Shown piece by piece: positions 7,657 to 14,768 of a DNA stretch of 26,650 nt. Origin of the DNA: Halovenus sp. (GTDB lineage Archaea; Halobacteriota; Halobacteria; Halobacteriales; Haloarculaceae). Positions within the stretch are counted from its first letter, which is position 1. Every line of letters begins with the position of its first letter. Below the pieces are notes generated by a model. The model was not told the origin of the DNA. It ran no database searches and worked only from the letters and a program-made list of their open reading frames with translations. Location: the NCBI GenBank assembly GCA_028274925.1, contig JAQCNR010000069.1:1-26650 (forward strand), given 5' to 3'. The translations under genes were made by a program, and so were the position numbers.

Positions 7657-7716
7657 ATGACTGCGTACGTCGACTGTCGTCGAAGAGACAGTCGGTGGGT
7701 ACGAGGGGTGAACTGA
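7657..7716 (+). CDS. Putative leaderless Arg-rich leader peptide upstream of the permease
   Basis: A 19-codon ORF encoding MTAYVDCRRRDSRWVRGVN. Its ATG sits at the predicted transcription start and its TGA (7714-7716) ends 1 nt before the permease ATG. Five of 19 residues are Arg. Codons 8-10 are CGT-CGA-AGA in a row, and AGA is generally rare in such GC-rich genomes. These three codons coincide with the loop of an 8-bp perfect hairpin. The permease ribosome-binding site (GAGGGGTGA, 7703-7711) lies inside the final codons, so ribosomes translating the leader would directly influence permease initiation. This is a reading of sequence layout only; it could be a chance ORF in an ordinary leader. 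Confidence 0.5.
   Translation: MTAYVDCRRRDSRWVRGVN
7669..7697 (+). promoter_or_regulatory. Hairpin in the permease leader
   Basis: CGACTGTC (7671-7678) pairs perfectly with GACAGTCG (7687-7694) across an 8-nt loop. Two G-U pairs and one C-G pair can extend the stem outward. It ends 6 nt before the permease ribosome-binding site at 7703-7711. It could act in RNA as a translational or transcriptional switch, or in DNA as an operator. Confidence 0.5.
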
Positions 7717-7717
7717 G

Positions 7718-10036
7718 ATGGTCGAGCACACCCGAACGCTCGATTTTAAGATTGCGTTTGCAATCGGGCTGGGGACGATGATCGCTGCGGGCATTTTCTC
7801 GCTTTCGGGAACCGCGGTGGCTGAGATTGGGTCGAGCGCTGTCATCGCGTTCGTGATCGCTGCCGTAATCGCGGGGATCACAGCCGCCGCGTACTCGGAG
7901 TTCGCGTCAATCTACTCCGAGAACGGCGGCGGCTATCTGTTCACGTCTCGGACCTTCGAGGACCGACAACTCCTGACCTACGGTATCGGAATGTCTCTGT
8001 TCCTTGGCTACACCGGGACGACAGCATTTTACCTGTCGACGATGGACGAGTGGTTCTTCCGGTTCATTATTCCCGAGGGGCTACACTGGCTGCCACACGG
8101 GACGACTGCGGTTGCAGCGGCGGTGCTTCTTGGCACACTCAACGCCCGCGGGACCGAAGAGTCAGGGACGTTCCAGTTGCTCGTCTCTGGCGCGAAGGTT
8201 GCGGTGTTGTTCGCGTTCATCGGCGGTGCGTTCGCCTTCCGCGGCCCCTCGACGGCTGTCGGCAACTTCACAGCACAATTTTCGACGGACGTACTCGGGA
8301 TTCTCGAAATCTCCGCACTCGCGTTCATCACCTTCTTCGGCTTCTCTGCAATCGCCGCGAGCGCGGGAGAGATTATCGAGCCACGAAAGACCGTCCCACG
8401 GGCCATCGCAGCGAGTATCGTCTCGGTCACCATTCTCTACGCACTGGTCATTGTCGCGATGACGAATTCGACAGTTCCGCCAGAAATCATCGCCAGAGAG
8501 GGCGAAACGGCGATGGGAGAGGTTGCAGCCGGATTCCTCGGACCGTTCGGTCGGTCACTCATCGTTGCAGGCGCGATTTTTTCGATGGTTTCCGCCTCGA
8601 ATGCGTCGATTCTGGCCGCGTCCAGCATCGGTTCACTGATGGGGCGACAGGGACAGGCACCGCGTGCGTTCTCTCGGATTCACACCCGGTTTAACACGCC
8701 CTTTTGGAGTGTCACTGCCGCGACAGGGGCCATTGTCGCGTTGGTTGTGACCTTCATCATGCTCTTTCCGGGAGAGGGTGGATTTCTGCCGATCAATCTC
8801 GGCCTGACCGTCCTCACTGGCTTCGCCACGTTCAATCTACTCTTACCGTTGGCAGTTGTCAACGGGGCGCTCATCTATCACCGTCGGCTGTACCCCGACA
8901 TCGAACGCGGGTTCCGCGTTCCGGGTGTACCAATCGTCCCTGTGATTGGAATAATCGCAAACATCGGTCTCATCACCAACCTCCCGATGGTCGGCGTTGG
9001 GACCGGAATCGGACTCACGGCCATCCTGGTCGTTGCCTACGTTGTCTGGGGCGGCGGCCAGGAAATCGAGGAACTCGTCCAGCGTGTGGACACCCCACAG
9101 CAAGCAGCCAGCGGACAAGGCACAGCGAACGGGTCGGGAGATGACGACGACCAGTTCCGGATTCTCGTCCCGGTTGCCCGTCCGAGTAACGCTCCTTCAT
9201 ACGTCCGACTGGCCGAGGTTCTCGGAACCGGTCACAACGGGTCGCCGCTCATAGAGGTCGTAACTGTCACCGAAATTCCCGAGCAGACGCCCCACGAGAC
9301 GATGGCCGAAATCGCCACCGAGCGGGTCGAAGATATCGAATCGGCACTAGCCGAAAAAGAGCTTTCGGCCGACTATACTGTCGAGGGCCGGACCTGTCGA
9401 GATGTTGCCTTCGCAATTCTGCAGGCTGCCCGTGAGGACAGCGCAGACCTGATCGTGATGGGCTATCCCGAAGAGAACGAAGAGATCACCACCAAAGTCG
9501 AGTACACCGCACCCTGTGATGTCGTCTTCGCGAGTGGGCTGACCGACGACCCAATCAGCCAGATCAACATCGGGGCTGGCGGCGGGCCACACCACCTCGC
9601 GGCGGCGAATCTCGTTCGCAATATGGGCGAACAGGGCTACAGTGTCAACGTCATCTCTGTCGACCCGGCAGGCGAAGGAACCTCTGAGGACCCGGCGGCG
9701 ACAGTCTCGGAACTCAGTGGGGTGCCGGACATGCACGTCTACAACGTCTCTGCAGCGAGTATCGCCGAAGGACTCGTCTCGAAATCCAAGGAGGAAGGCG
9801 GTGTCCTGATGATCGGTGCCTCTCGGGACCGCCGACTCCGCCGGTGGGTCTTCGGCAGTACGCCGGATTCCGTCATCAAGCGCGCGAAACTCGACGAGGT
9901 GCCCGTCCTCGTCTACGCCAGTTCCACGAGCGTGCCCGAACGAATCGAGGACTACCTGTTCCCGATTTACCGGTATCTGCTCAAGTTGCGAAATCGCTCC
10001 CAGACGTCGACGGACCAGTCTACAGCCGAAAGCTAA
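7718..10036 (+). CDS. APC-superfamily amino acid permease fused to two UspA domains
   Basis: 772-residue membrane transporter. Residues ~8-450 form about 12 hydrophobic helices with APC hallmarks: GLGTMIAAGIFSLSG in the first helix (unwound substrate-binding region), SENGGGYLFTSRTF, FFGFSAIAASAGEI and IEPRKTVPRAI. After a Gln/Ser/Asp linker, residues ~480-610 and ~620-745 are two cytosolic universal-stress-protein-like domains. The second keeps a nucleotide-binding-like glycine pattern (MIGASRDRRLRRW then VFGSTPDSV). Haloarchaeal APC-UspA fusions are, as I recall, often annotated as cationic amino acid transporters (Cat); the actual substrate is not shown. The start is ATG 7718 with a good ribosome-binding site (GAGGGGTGA, 7703-7711), unusual for the largely leaderless genes here. 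The leader holds an Arg-rich ORF and hairpin. Confidence 0.88.
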   Translation: MVEHTRTLDFKIAFAIGLGTMIAAGIFSLSGTAVAEIGSSAVIAFVIAAVIAGITAAAYSEFASIYSENGGGYLFTSRTFEDRQLLTYGIGMSLFLGYTGTTAFYLSTMDEWFFRFIIPEGLHWLPHGTTAVAAAVLLGTLNARGTEESGTFQLLVSGAKVAVLFAFIGGAFAFRGPSTAVGNFTAQFSTDVLGILEISALAFITFFGFSAIAASAGEIIEPRKTVPRAIAASIVSVTILYALVIVAMTNSTVPPEIIAREGETAMGEVAAGFLGPFGRSLIVAGAIFSMVSASNASILAASSIGSLMGRQGQAPRAFSRIHTRFNTPFWSVTAATGAIVALVVTFIMLFPGEGGFLPINLGLTVLTGFATFNLLLPLAVVNGALIYHRRLYPDIERGFRVPGVPIVPVIGIIANIGLITNLPMVGVGTGIGLTAILVVAYVVWGGGQEIEELVQRVDTPQQAASGQGTANGSGDDDDQFRILVPVARPSNAPSYVRLAEVLGTGHNGSPLIEVVTVTEIPEQTPHETMAEIATERVEDIESALAEKELSADYTVEGRTCRDVAFAILQAAREDSADLIVMGYPEENEEITTKVEYTAPCDVVFASGLTDDPISQINIGAGGGPHHLAAANLVRNMGEQGYSVNVISVDPAGEGTSEDPAATVSELSGVPDMHVYNVSAASIAEGLVSKSKEEGGVLMIGASRDRRLRRWVFGSTPDSVIKRAKLDEVPVLVYASSTSVPERIEDYLFPIYRYLLKLRNRSQTSTDQSTAES

Positions 10037-10056
10037 GGTCCACATCACTCGACCCT

Positions 10057-10073
10057 GTTTCACCACGTGAAAC
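10057..10073. promoter_or_regulatory. Perfect 7-bp inverted repeat between permease and small membrane-protein gene
   Basis: GTTTCAC-CAC-GTGAAAC, with 7-bp arms and a 3-nt spacer. It lies 20 nt after the permease stop and about 10 nt before the TATA box at 10084 of the next gene. No T-run follows, which argues against a simple terminator. Its position fits an operator, or an mRNA 3'-end hairpin for the permease. Confidence 0.45.
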
Positions 10074-10083
10074 GTCCTCTCGG

Positions 10084-10091
10084 TATTTATT
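10084..10091 (+). promoter_or_regulatory. TATA box for the two-helix membrane protein
   Basis: TATTTATT with its centre about 28 nt before ATG 10116, consistent with a leaderless or nearly leaderless mRNA. Confidence 0.55.
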
Positions 10092-10115
10092 CTCCAACAG
10101 TGCCTACCGACAACT

Positions 10116-10322
10116 ATGGCACGTCAGCTATTCCTCGGAAAGAACCAATCACCGGTGATTGCGGTGGTCGGGGTCCTCGTCGCTGCCGTTGCGGTTGTCG
10201 GAACCCAGCTACTCGGCTGGGAGTGGGGGTCGGGGCAGTTGCTACCGACGATGATTGGTGTTGCTGTTGCTGCCTTCGCCATCGTTACCACCGCGAGCAA
10301 ACGATTCGGGCTGTTCGAGTGA
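10116..10322 (+). CDS. Small two-helix membrane protein
   Basis: 68 residues with two hydrophobic segments, about 13-34 (VIAVVGVLVAAVAVVGTQLLG) and 43-60 (LLPTMIGVAVAAFAIVTTA). A short basic N-terminus (MARQLFLGKNQ) and a basic turn before the C-terminal FGLFE suggest both ends are cytoplasmic. I do not recognise a named family. A TATA box at the right distance supports it as a real gene rather than a shadow. It sits between the permease and a winged-helix regulator on the opposite strand; no functional link is evident. Confidence 0.7.
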   Translation: MARQLFLGKNQSPVIAVVGVLVAAVAVVGTQLLGWEWGSGQLLPTMIGVAVAAFAIVTTASKRFGLFE

Positions 10323-10358
10323 GTTTGCGTCCCCCACCCTCCGTACCTGCCCCGGTAC

Positions 10359-10730
10359 TCACACGCCGTGGGGGACGCCGGTCGATTCCTCGTCGTCGAT
10401 TTCGACGGCGATTTCGACTCCGGCATCACCGAAGGTAATGCCGATAGACTCGACGACGGCGTGGAACCGTTCGTGGTGGTGGCCGTCGGGGTCGAACACC
10501 ATCTCTGAGTCGACCAGGCCGGCTTCTTCGAGGGCGTCCAGCCGTCGGTATGCGGTTGCTTTCGATACCTCGGCAGCGTCGACGACTTCGCTCCCACTGC
10601 GGGGTTGTTCGGTCACTGCTGCCAGCACCTGCCGGGTGTACTCGTCGCCCAGCAGTTCGAGCAGCGACTGGTCCGTCTCGACGGTGTCTTCGGAACGGTC
10701 CTGCTCGGCGGCGGAGAGCTTCGTTGCCAT
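10359..10730 (-). CDS. Winged-helix (ArsR-like) transcriptional regulator
   Basis: 123-residue cytosolic DNA-binding protein. After an acidic N-terminus, residues ~24-75 form a winged helix: SLLELLGDEYTRQVLAAV (helix 1), SGSEVVDAAEVSKATAYRRL (helix-turn-helix with recognition helix), then LEEAGLVDSEMVFDPDGHHHE (wing). The C-terminal ~40 residues are acidic and beta-like (IGITFGDAGVEIAVEID). The HHHE run in the wing region could bind metal, but there is no ArsR-type cysteine pair. It is divergent from grpE with a 142-bp spacer holding repeated CTAGCTAT motifs, so autoregulation or control of grpE is plausible but unproven. Confidence 0.82.
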   Translation of the reverse strand: MATKLSAAEQDRSEDTVETDQSLLELLGDEYTRQVLAAVTEQPRSGSEVVDAAEVSKATAYRRLDALEEAGLVDSEMVFDPDGHHHERFHAVVESIGITFGDAGVEIAVEIDDEESTGVPHGV

Positions 10731-10763
10731 ATCTATACACTGACTCCGTTCCTCGATGGAATG

Positions 10764-10809
10764 GTATGCTAGCTATACAGATACTGCCGCCGGAACTGTC
10801 TAGCTATGC
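10764..10809. promoter_or_regulatory. Repeated CTAGCTATRC motif between regulator and grpE, candidate operator
   Basis: CTAGCTATAC at 10769-10778 and CTAGCTATGC at 10800-10809 are direct repeats 31 bp apart, close to three helical turns. The first lies within an imperfect palindrome (GTAT...ATAC arms, 10764-10778). A shorter CTATACA also occurs right upstream of the regulator ATG (10733-10739). The location in a divergent promoter region is typical of an operator; which protein binds is unknown. Confidence 0.4.
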
Positions 10810-10842
10810 TGACTGTCTGGGTCACTGGCTGATGTCGCGTGC

Positions 10843-10850
10843 TTTTTACC
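10843..10850 (+). promoter_or_regulatory. TATA box for grpE
   Basis: TTTTTACC centred about 26 nt upstream of ATG 10873, predicting a leaderless grpE mRNA. Confidence 0.5.
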
Positions 10851-10872
10851 CGCGAACGGGCATACTACTGAT

Positions 10873-11661
10873 ATGAGCAGGCAGGACGCAGACGACGATA
10901 CGCCCGACACGGCGGACCAAGAGAGTGACGAGGCGGGCACCGAGGAAGCCGCCCAGTCAGCGCCCGACGCCGAAGAGACTGGTGAAACGCTTGACGAGAT
11001 TGCCGAAGAACCCACAGAAGATGTCGATACGCTCCTCGAAGAGATTACGACAGAAGAGGTGGCGGAATCGAAAGAGACTGCAGCGGATAGCAAGCCAGAG
11101 GGAGACCTCATCGAGTTCATCGAGGAAACGCCATCTGACAGGGTTGCAGCAGTCATCCGGACGCTGACAGCCGAGCGAGCGGAACTGCGAGAGGAGCTAG
11201 AAGCAGAACGCGAACGAGCCGACGACCTGAAATCTCGACTTTCGCGGAAACAGGCCGATTTTCAGAACTACAAGAAACGTCAGGAGAAGCAACTCGAAGA
11301 AGAGAAACAGCGCGCCACGGAGAACCTCGTTACGCGACTGCTCGAAGTGAGAGACAATCTCGCTCGCGCACTCGACCAAGGCGAAGACGCCGACATTCGA
11401 GGCGGTGTCGAATCGACGCTCGTCCAGTTCGATGAAGAACTCGACAAAGAGAACGTCGAGGTAATCGAACCTGACCTCGGTAGCGAGGTTGACCCACAAC
11501 GCCACGAAGTGCTGATTACAGTCGAGAGCGACCAACCCGAAGGTACGGTTGCACAGTTGCACCGCTCTGGCTACGAGATGGCCGGGAAGGTGCTTCGTCC
11601 GGCACAGGTGGCAGTCAGCGATGGGTCCGGAAATGAAGACGGGTCCGAAGACGAAGAGTAA
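10873..11661 (+). CDS. grpE: GrpE nucleotide exchange factor
   Basis: 262-residue co-chaperone that releases ADP from DnaK. The first ~100 residues are a very acidic, low-complexity extension. Residues ~100-165 are the long dimerising coiled coil (RAELREELEAERERADDLKS then QADFQNYKKRQEKQLEEEK, the GrpE core signature). The C-terminal beta domain has VEVIEPDLGSEVDPQRHEV, then EGTVAQLHRSGYEMAGKVLR and PAQVAVSDG, diagnostic of GrpE. The acidic extension makes it longer than the bacterial protein (~200 residues), as expected in a halophile. dnaK follows 154 bp downstream in the same orientation but has its own TATA boxes. Confidence 0.96.
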   Translation: MSRQDADDDTPDTADQESDEAGTEEAAQSAPDAEETGETLDEIAEEPTEDVDTLLEEITTEEVAESKETAADSKPEGDLIEFIEETPSDRVAAVIRTLTAERAELREELEAERERADDLKSRLSRKQADFQNYKKRQEKQLEEEKQRATENLVTRLLEVRDNLARALDQGEDADIRGGVESTLVQFDEELDKENVEVIEPDLGSEVDPQRHEVLITVESDQPEGTVAQLHRSGYEMAGKVLRPAQVAVSDGSGNEDGSEDEE

Positions 11662-11690
11662 GTCACTACTAATCGGCTGATTTGCGGTCG

Positions 11691-11699
11691 GATATAAAT
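11691..11699 (+). promoter_or_regulatory. Strong TATA box in the grpE-dnaK gap (distal)
   Basis: GATATAAAT lies 30 bp after the grpE stop. It would start transcription near 11720, giving dnaK a leader of about 95 nt. Together with the proximal box at 11781 it suggests two dnaK promoters, one of which may be heat-responsive. Confidence 0.45.
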
Positions 11700-11780
11700 C
11701 CCAGCACTCGCGTCGTCTCCCTCTCTGAAAGTCCGTTGCTTGCGGTGTGATGGCCCGGTTCGGTGATGCGTGTCTAGCAA

Positions 11781-11787
11781 CTTTTAA
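11781..11787 (+). promoter_or_regulatory. Proximal TATA box for dnaK
   Basis: CTTTTAA centred about 31 nt before ATG 11816, predicting initiation a few nt upstream of the start codon. Confidence 0.5.
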
Positions 11788-11815
11788 CCGACAGAATCGG
11801 GTATGTGCTGATAAG

Positions 11816-13741
11816 ATGGCAAGCAACAAAATTCTTGGAATCGACCTCGGGACCACGAACAGCGCGTTCGCGGTCATGGAGGGCGGCGACCCGGAGATTA
11901 TTGTCAACAGTGAAGGCGACCGAACGACACCATCGGTTGTCGCCTTCTCTGACGGCGAGCAACTGGTCGGCAAACCGGCCAAAAATCAGGCAGTACAGAA
12001 CCCCGAAAACACAATCGAGTCCATCAAGCGCCACATGGGGGAGGAGGACTACACTGTGGAACTCGAAGGCGAAGAGTACACGCCAGAGCAGGTGTCGGCG
12101 ATGACCCTGCAGAAAATCAAACGCGACGCCGAGGAGTATCTCGGCGACGAAATCGAGCGCGCTGTCATTACCGTCCCCGCGTACTTCTCGGACCGACAGC
12201 GGCAGGCGACCAAAGACGCTGGCGAGATTGCCGGCTTCGAGGTCGAACGAATTATCAACGAACCGACCGCAGCAGCGATGGCCTACGGACTCGACGACGA
12301 GTCCGACCAGACGGTGCTCGTCTACGACCTCGGAGGCGGAACCTTCGACGTCTCGATTCTGGACCTCGGCGGCGGCGTCTACGAAGTCGTCGCGACGAAC
12401 GGTGACAACGACCTCGGTGGCGACGACTGGGACCAGGCCATCATCGACTGGCTCGCCGAAGACTTCGAGGACGAACACGGTATCGACCTCCGCGAGGACC
12501 GACAGGCTCTGCAGCGACTGTACGAGGCCGCCGAAGAAGCGAAGATCGAACTCTCGAACCGCAAGGAGACGACGATCAATCTGCCCTTTATCGCCGCTGA
12601 TGACGACGGGCCGAAAGACCTCGAAGCCTCGCTCACCCGCGCGAAATTCGAGTCACTCACCTCGGGGCTGGTCGACCGAACGGTCGACCCAACCGAGCAG
12701 GCACTCGCCGACGCTGGCCTGAGCAAAGAGGATATCGACGAAGTGATTCTCGTCGGTGGGTCGACCCGAATGCCGATGATTCAGGACCGCGTCGAAGAGA
12801 TGACCGGCCAAGAGCCGAAGAAAAACGTCAATCCCGACGAGGCTGTCGCGCTCGGCGCGGCCATCCAGGCCGGTGTACTCTCGGGCGATGTCGACGACAT
12901 CGTGCTCGTCGACGTGACGCCGCTGAGCCTCGGTGTCGAGGTCAAAGGTGGGCTCTTCGAGCGCCTCATCGAGAAGAACACGACCATCCCGACAGAGGAG
13001 TCGAAAGTGTTCACGACTGCACAGGCCAACCAGACCCAGGTCCAGATTCGCGTCTTCCAGGGGGAACGCGAGATTGCAGACGAGAACGAACTCCTCGGCG
13101 AGTTCATGCTCTCGGGCATCCCGCCGTCACCGGCCGGCGTGCCACAGATCGAAGTGACATTCGAGCTAGACGAGAACGGCATCGTCAACGTCAGCGCCGA
13201 GGACCGCGAGTCCGGGAACAAAGAAGACATCACCATCGAGGGTGGTGTCGGCCTCTCGGACGAGGAAATCGAAGAAATGCAGGCGGAAGCCGAAGAGCAC
13301 GCAGAAGAGGACGAGGAGCGCCGGAAACGGATCGAAGCGCGCAACGAAGCCGAGTCAGCAACCCAGCGTGCCCGGACAGTGCTCGAAGAGAACGAAGACG
13401 CTGTCGACGACGAACTCCGTGAGACCATCGAAGGTCACATCGAGGATGTCGAAGCCGTGCTCGAAGACGAGGACGCAGACCGCGAGGAAATCGAAGAGGC
13501 GACAGAAACACTGACCGAGGAGCTGCAGGAAATCGGTAAGCAGATGTACCAGCAGCAGGCCGGCGCGGCCGGTGCTGGTGGAGCGGGCGCTGCTGGGGCC
13601 GGTGGTCCGGGTGCTGGTGCAGGACCGGGCGCAGGCGCAGGTCCAGGTGCCGGAGCGGCCGGCGCGGGCGAAGACGAAGAGTACGTCGACGCAGACTTCG
13701 AGGACGTCGACGAAGACGAGGACGACGAAGAAGCAGCCTAA
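11816..13741 (+). CDS. dnaK: Chaperone DnaK (Hsp70)
   Basis: 641-residue ATP-dependent chaperone. The ATPase domain (1-~360) has the phosphate-1 motif GIDLGTTNSAFAV, AVITVPAYFSDRQRQATKDAG, INEPTAAAMAYGLD, the phosphate-2 motif VYDLGGGTFDVSILDLG, and VILVGGSTRMPMIQ. The linker DIVLVDVTPLSLGVE leads to the substrate-binding domain (KNTTIPTEESKVFTTAQANQ, GIPPSPAGVPQIEVTF), then the helical lid. The C-terminus is a Gly/Ala/Pro-rich stretch and a very acidic tail. ATG 11816 starts the conserved MASNKILGIDLG; the in-frame GTG 11747 would add 23 residues with no family support. It follows grpE; no dnaJ is in the window. Confidence 0.97.
   Translation: MASNKILGIDLGTTNSAFAVMEGGDPEIIVNSEGDRTTPSVVAFSDGEQLVGKPAKNQAVQNPENTIESIKRHMGEEDYTVELEGEEYTPEQVSAMTLQKIKRDAEEYLGDEIERAVITVPAYFSDRQRQATKDAGEIAGFEVERIINEPTAAAMAYGLDDESDQTVLVYDLGGGTFDVSILDLGGGVYEVVATNGDNDLGGDDWDQAIIDWLAEDFEDEHGIDLREDRQALQRLYEAAEEAKIELSNRKETTINLPFIAADDDGPKDLEASLTRAKFESLTSGLVDRTVDPTEQALADAGLSKEDIDEVILVGGSTRMPMIQDRVEEMTGQEPKKNVNPDEAVALGAAIQAGVLSGDVDDIVLVDVTPLSLGVEVKGGLFERLIEKNTTIPTEESKVFTTAQANQTQVQIRVFQGEREIADENELLGEFMLSGIPPSPAGVPQIEVTFELDENGIVNVSAEDRESGNKEDITIEGGVGLSDEEIEEMQAEAEEHAEEDEERRKRIEARNEAESATQRARTVLEENEDAVDDELRETIEGHIEDVEAVLEDEDADREEIEEATETLTEELQEIGKQMYQQQAGAAGAGGAGAAGAGGPGAGAGPGAGAGPGAGAAGAGEDEEYVDADFEDVDEDEDDEEAA
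13555..13671 (+). repeat. Gly/Ala-rich low-complexity segment in dnaK
   Basis: Imperfect short repeats of GGTGCTGG, GGCGCAGG and GGTCCAGG type encode alternating Gly-Ala with occasional Pro (for example GPGAGAGPGAGAGPGAGAA). This flexible linker precedes the acidic C-terminal tail. Such DNA is prone to slippage, so its length may vary between strains. Confidence 0.8.
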
Positions 13742-13811
13742 CTGACTGGCTGCGTGTGGATTTGCGTCAGGTTTGCTGATTACTTCTGGATAAAAAATAC
13801 GCGGCGAGCGT

Positions 13812-13824
13812 TGCTGAGTCAGCA
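13812..13824. promoter_or_regulatory. Palindrome upstream of the DUF6159-like gene promoter
   Basis: TGCTGA-G-TCAGCA is a perfect 6-bp inverted repeat around one central base. It ends 11 bp before the TATA box at 13836, a position where archaeal activators or repressors often bind. Confidence 0.4.
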
Positions 13825-13835
13825 GCTAAACAAAC

Positions 13836-13844
13836 CTTTAAATA
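13836..13844 (+). promoter_or_regulatory. TATA box for the DUF6159-like gene
   Basis: CTTTAAATA is centred about 28 nt before ATG 13868. A GGAGAG motif (13855-13860) also precedes the start, so both leaderless and leadered starts are conceivable. Either way it supports ATG 13868 over the upstream in-frame ATG at 13754. Confidence 0.6.
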
Positions 13845-13867
13845 TCAATGCGAAGGAGAGTTTTCGC

Positions 13868-14746
13868 ATGGGAATTTTCAGCCGATTGAAAATCGGATTC
13901 GGTATGGCACGGCGGAGCGGCCGCGTGCTCCGCGCGCACCCGACATTGCTGGTCTTTCCGCTGGTCGGTGGCGTTGCAGGTATTGCCTTCTTCCTGACGC
14001 TGTTCGGGAGTCTGTACTTCGCAGAGGCGCTGGGCGGCCAACCGGGAACCGTCGTCTACGGCGCGCTGTTTCTGGCCTATCTGGTCGAAACGTTCATCGC
14101 GTCGTTCTTTACGGCGGCGCTGGTCGCCGCGACACGAACCGTCTTCCACGGGGAAGAGCCGTCAGTCCGCGGGGCGCTGGCGACGGCCTGGGACCACAAA
14201 GGGCCACTCCTCGCGTGGTCGGTGATTGCCGCCATCGTCGGTGTCATCATCCGGGGTATCGAATCGCAGGATAACCTCGTCGCCCGACTGCTCGCAGGGC
14301 TGTTCGCCGTCGCCTGGTCCGTTATGACCTACTTCGTCGTCCCGGTTATCGTCTTCCGCGACCCGTCGGTCACGGGCATGTTCAAAGAGAGTGCGAGCAC
14401 GTTCAAGAACACGTGGGGCGAGTCCATCGGCGCGATGGGTGCCATCGATATCGTCACCTTCCTGTTGGTGCTCGGCAGTCTCGCGCTCGGTGTGCTCACC
14501 TTCGTCCTCACGGCAGGTCTCGGAACGGTTGGATTCGCGCTGACCGTGCTTGTCGCTGGCGTCGCGGTTATGCTCGCACTGCTCATCGGGAAAGCTCTGA
14601 GTGGCATCGCGAAGACTGCGCTGTACGTCTACGCCACAGAGCAGGACTCACCGGAGTACTTCGATGACATGGATTTCGGCAGACTCGGCGGTGACGACGA
14701 CTCGACGTCGAGTGGTCGGTTCAGTCAGACTGGCGGTCAAATCTGA
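13868..14746 (+). CDS. DUF6159-like integral membrane protein
   Basis: 292 residues with about six hydrophobic segments: ~26-50 (LLVFPLVGGVAGIAFFLTLF), ~60-86, ~110-127, ~137-159 (AVAWSVMTYFVVPVIVF), and ~180-240 (a long hydrophobic stretch, probably two helices). The cytosolic N-terminus (MGIFSRLKIGFGMARRSGRV) is amphipathic and basic. The motif MTYFVVPVIVF then RDPSVTGMFKESASTFKNTWGE is the feature I associate with the DUF6159 family. The C-terminus is Ser/Asp/Gly-rich and soluble. Function unknown; the overall shape resembles glycerophosphoryl-diester-type membrane-domain proteins. It has its own promoter and is 126 bp downstream of dnaK, so co-regulation is possible but not shown. Confidence 0.8.
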   Translation: MGIFSRLKIGFGMARRSGRVLRAHPTLLVFPLVGGVAGIAFFLTLFGSLYFAEALGGQPGTVVYGALFLAYLVETFIASFFTAALVAATRTVFHGEEPSVRGALATAWDHKGPLLAWSVIAAIVGVIIRGIESQDNLVARLLAGLFAVAWSVMTYFVVPVIVFRDPSVTGMFKESASTFKNTWGESIGAMGAIDIVTFLLVLGSLALGVLTFVLTAGLGTVGFALTVLVAGVAVMLALLIGKALSGIAKTALYVYATEQDSPEYFDDMDFGRLGGDDDSTSSGRFSQTGGQI

Positions 14747-14768
14747 CTGAAGCGCTCGAAGACGGGAG

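Noticed and set aside
11747..11815. In-frame GTG start giving DnaK 23 extra residues
   Set aside because: The extension has no DnaK similarity, and the proximal TATA box favours ATG 11816.
11774..12478. 234-codon minus-strand ORF over dnaK
   Set aside because: Its Val/Asp/Phe-rich sequence is typical of antisense reading of a GC-rich gene, and the plus strand encodes a clear DnaK.
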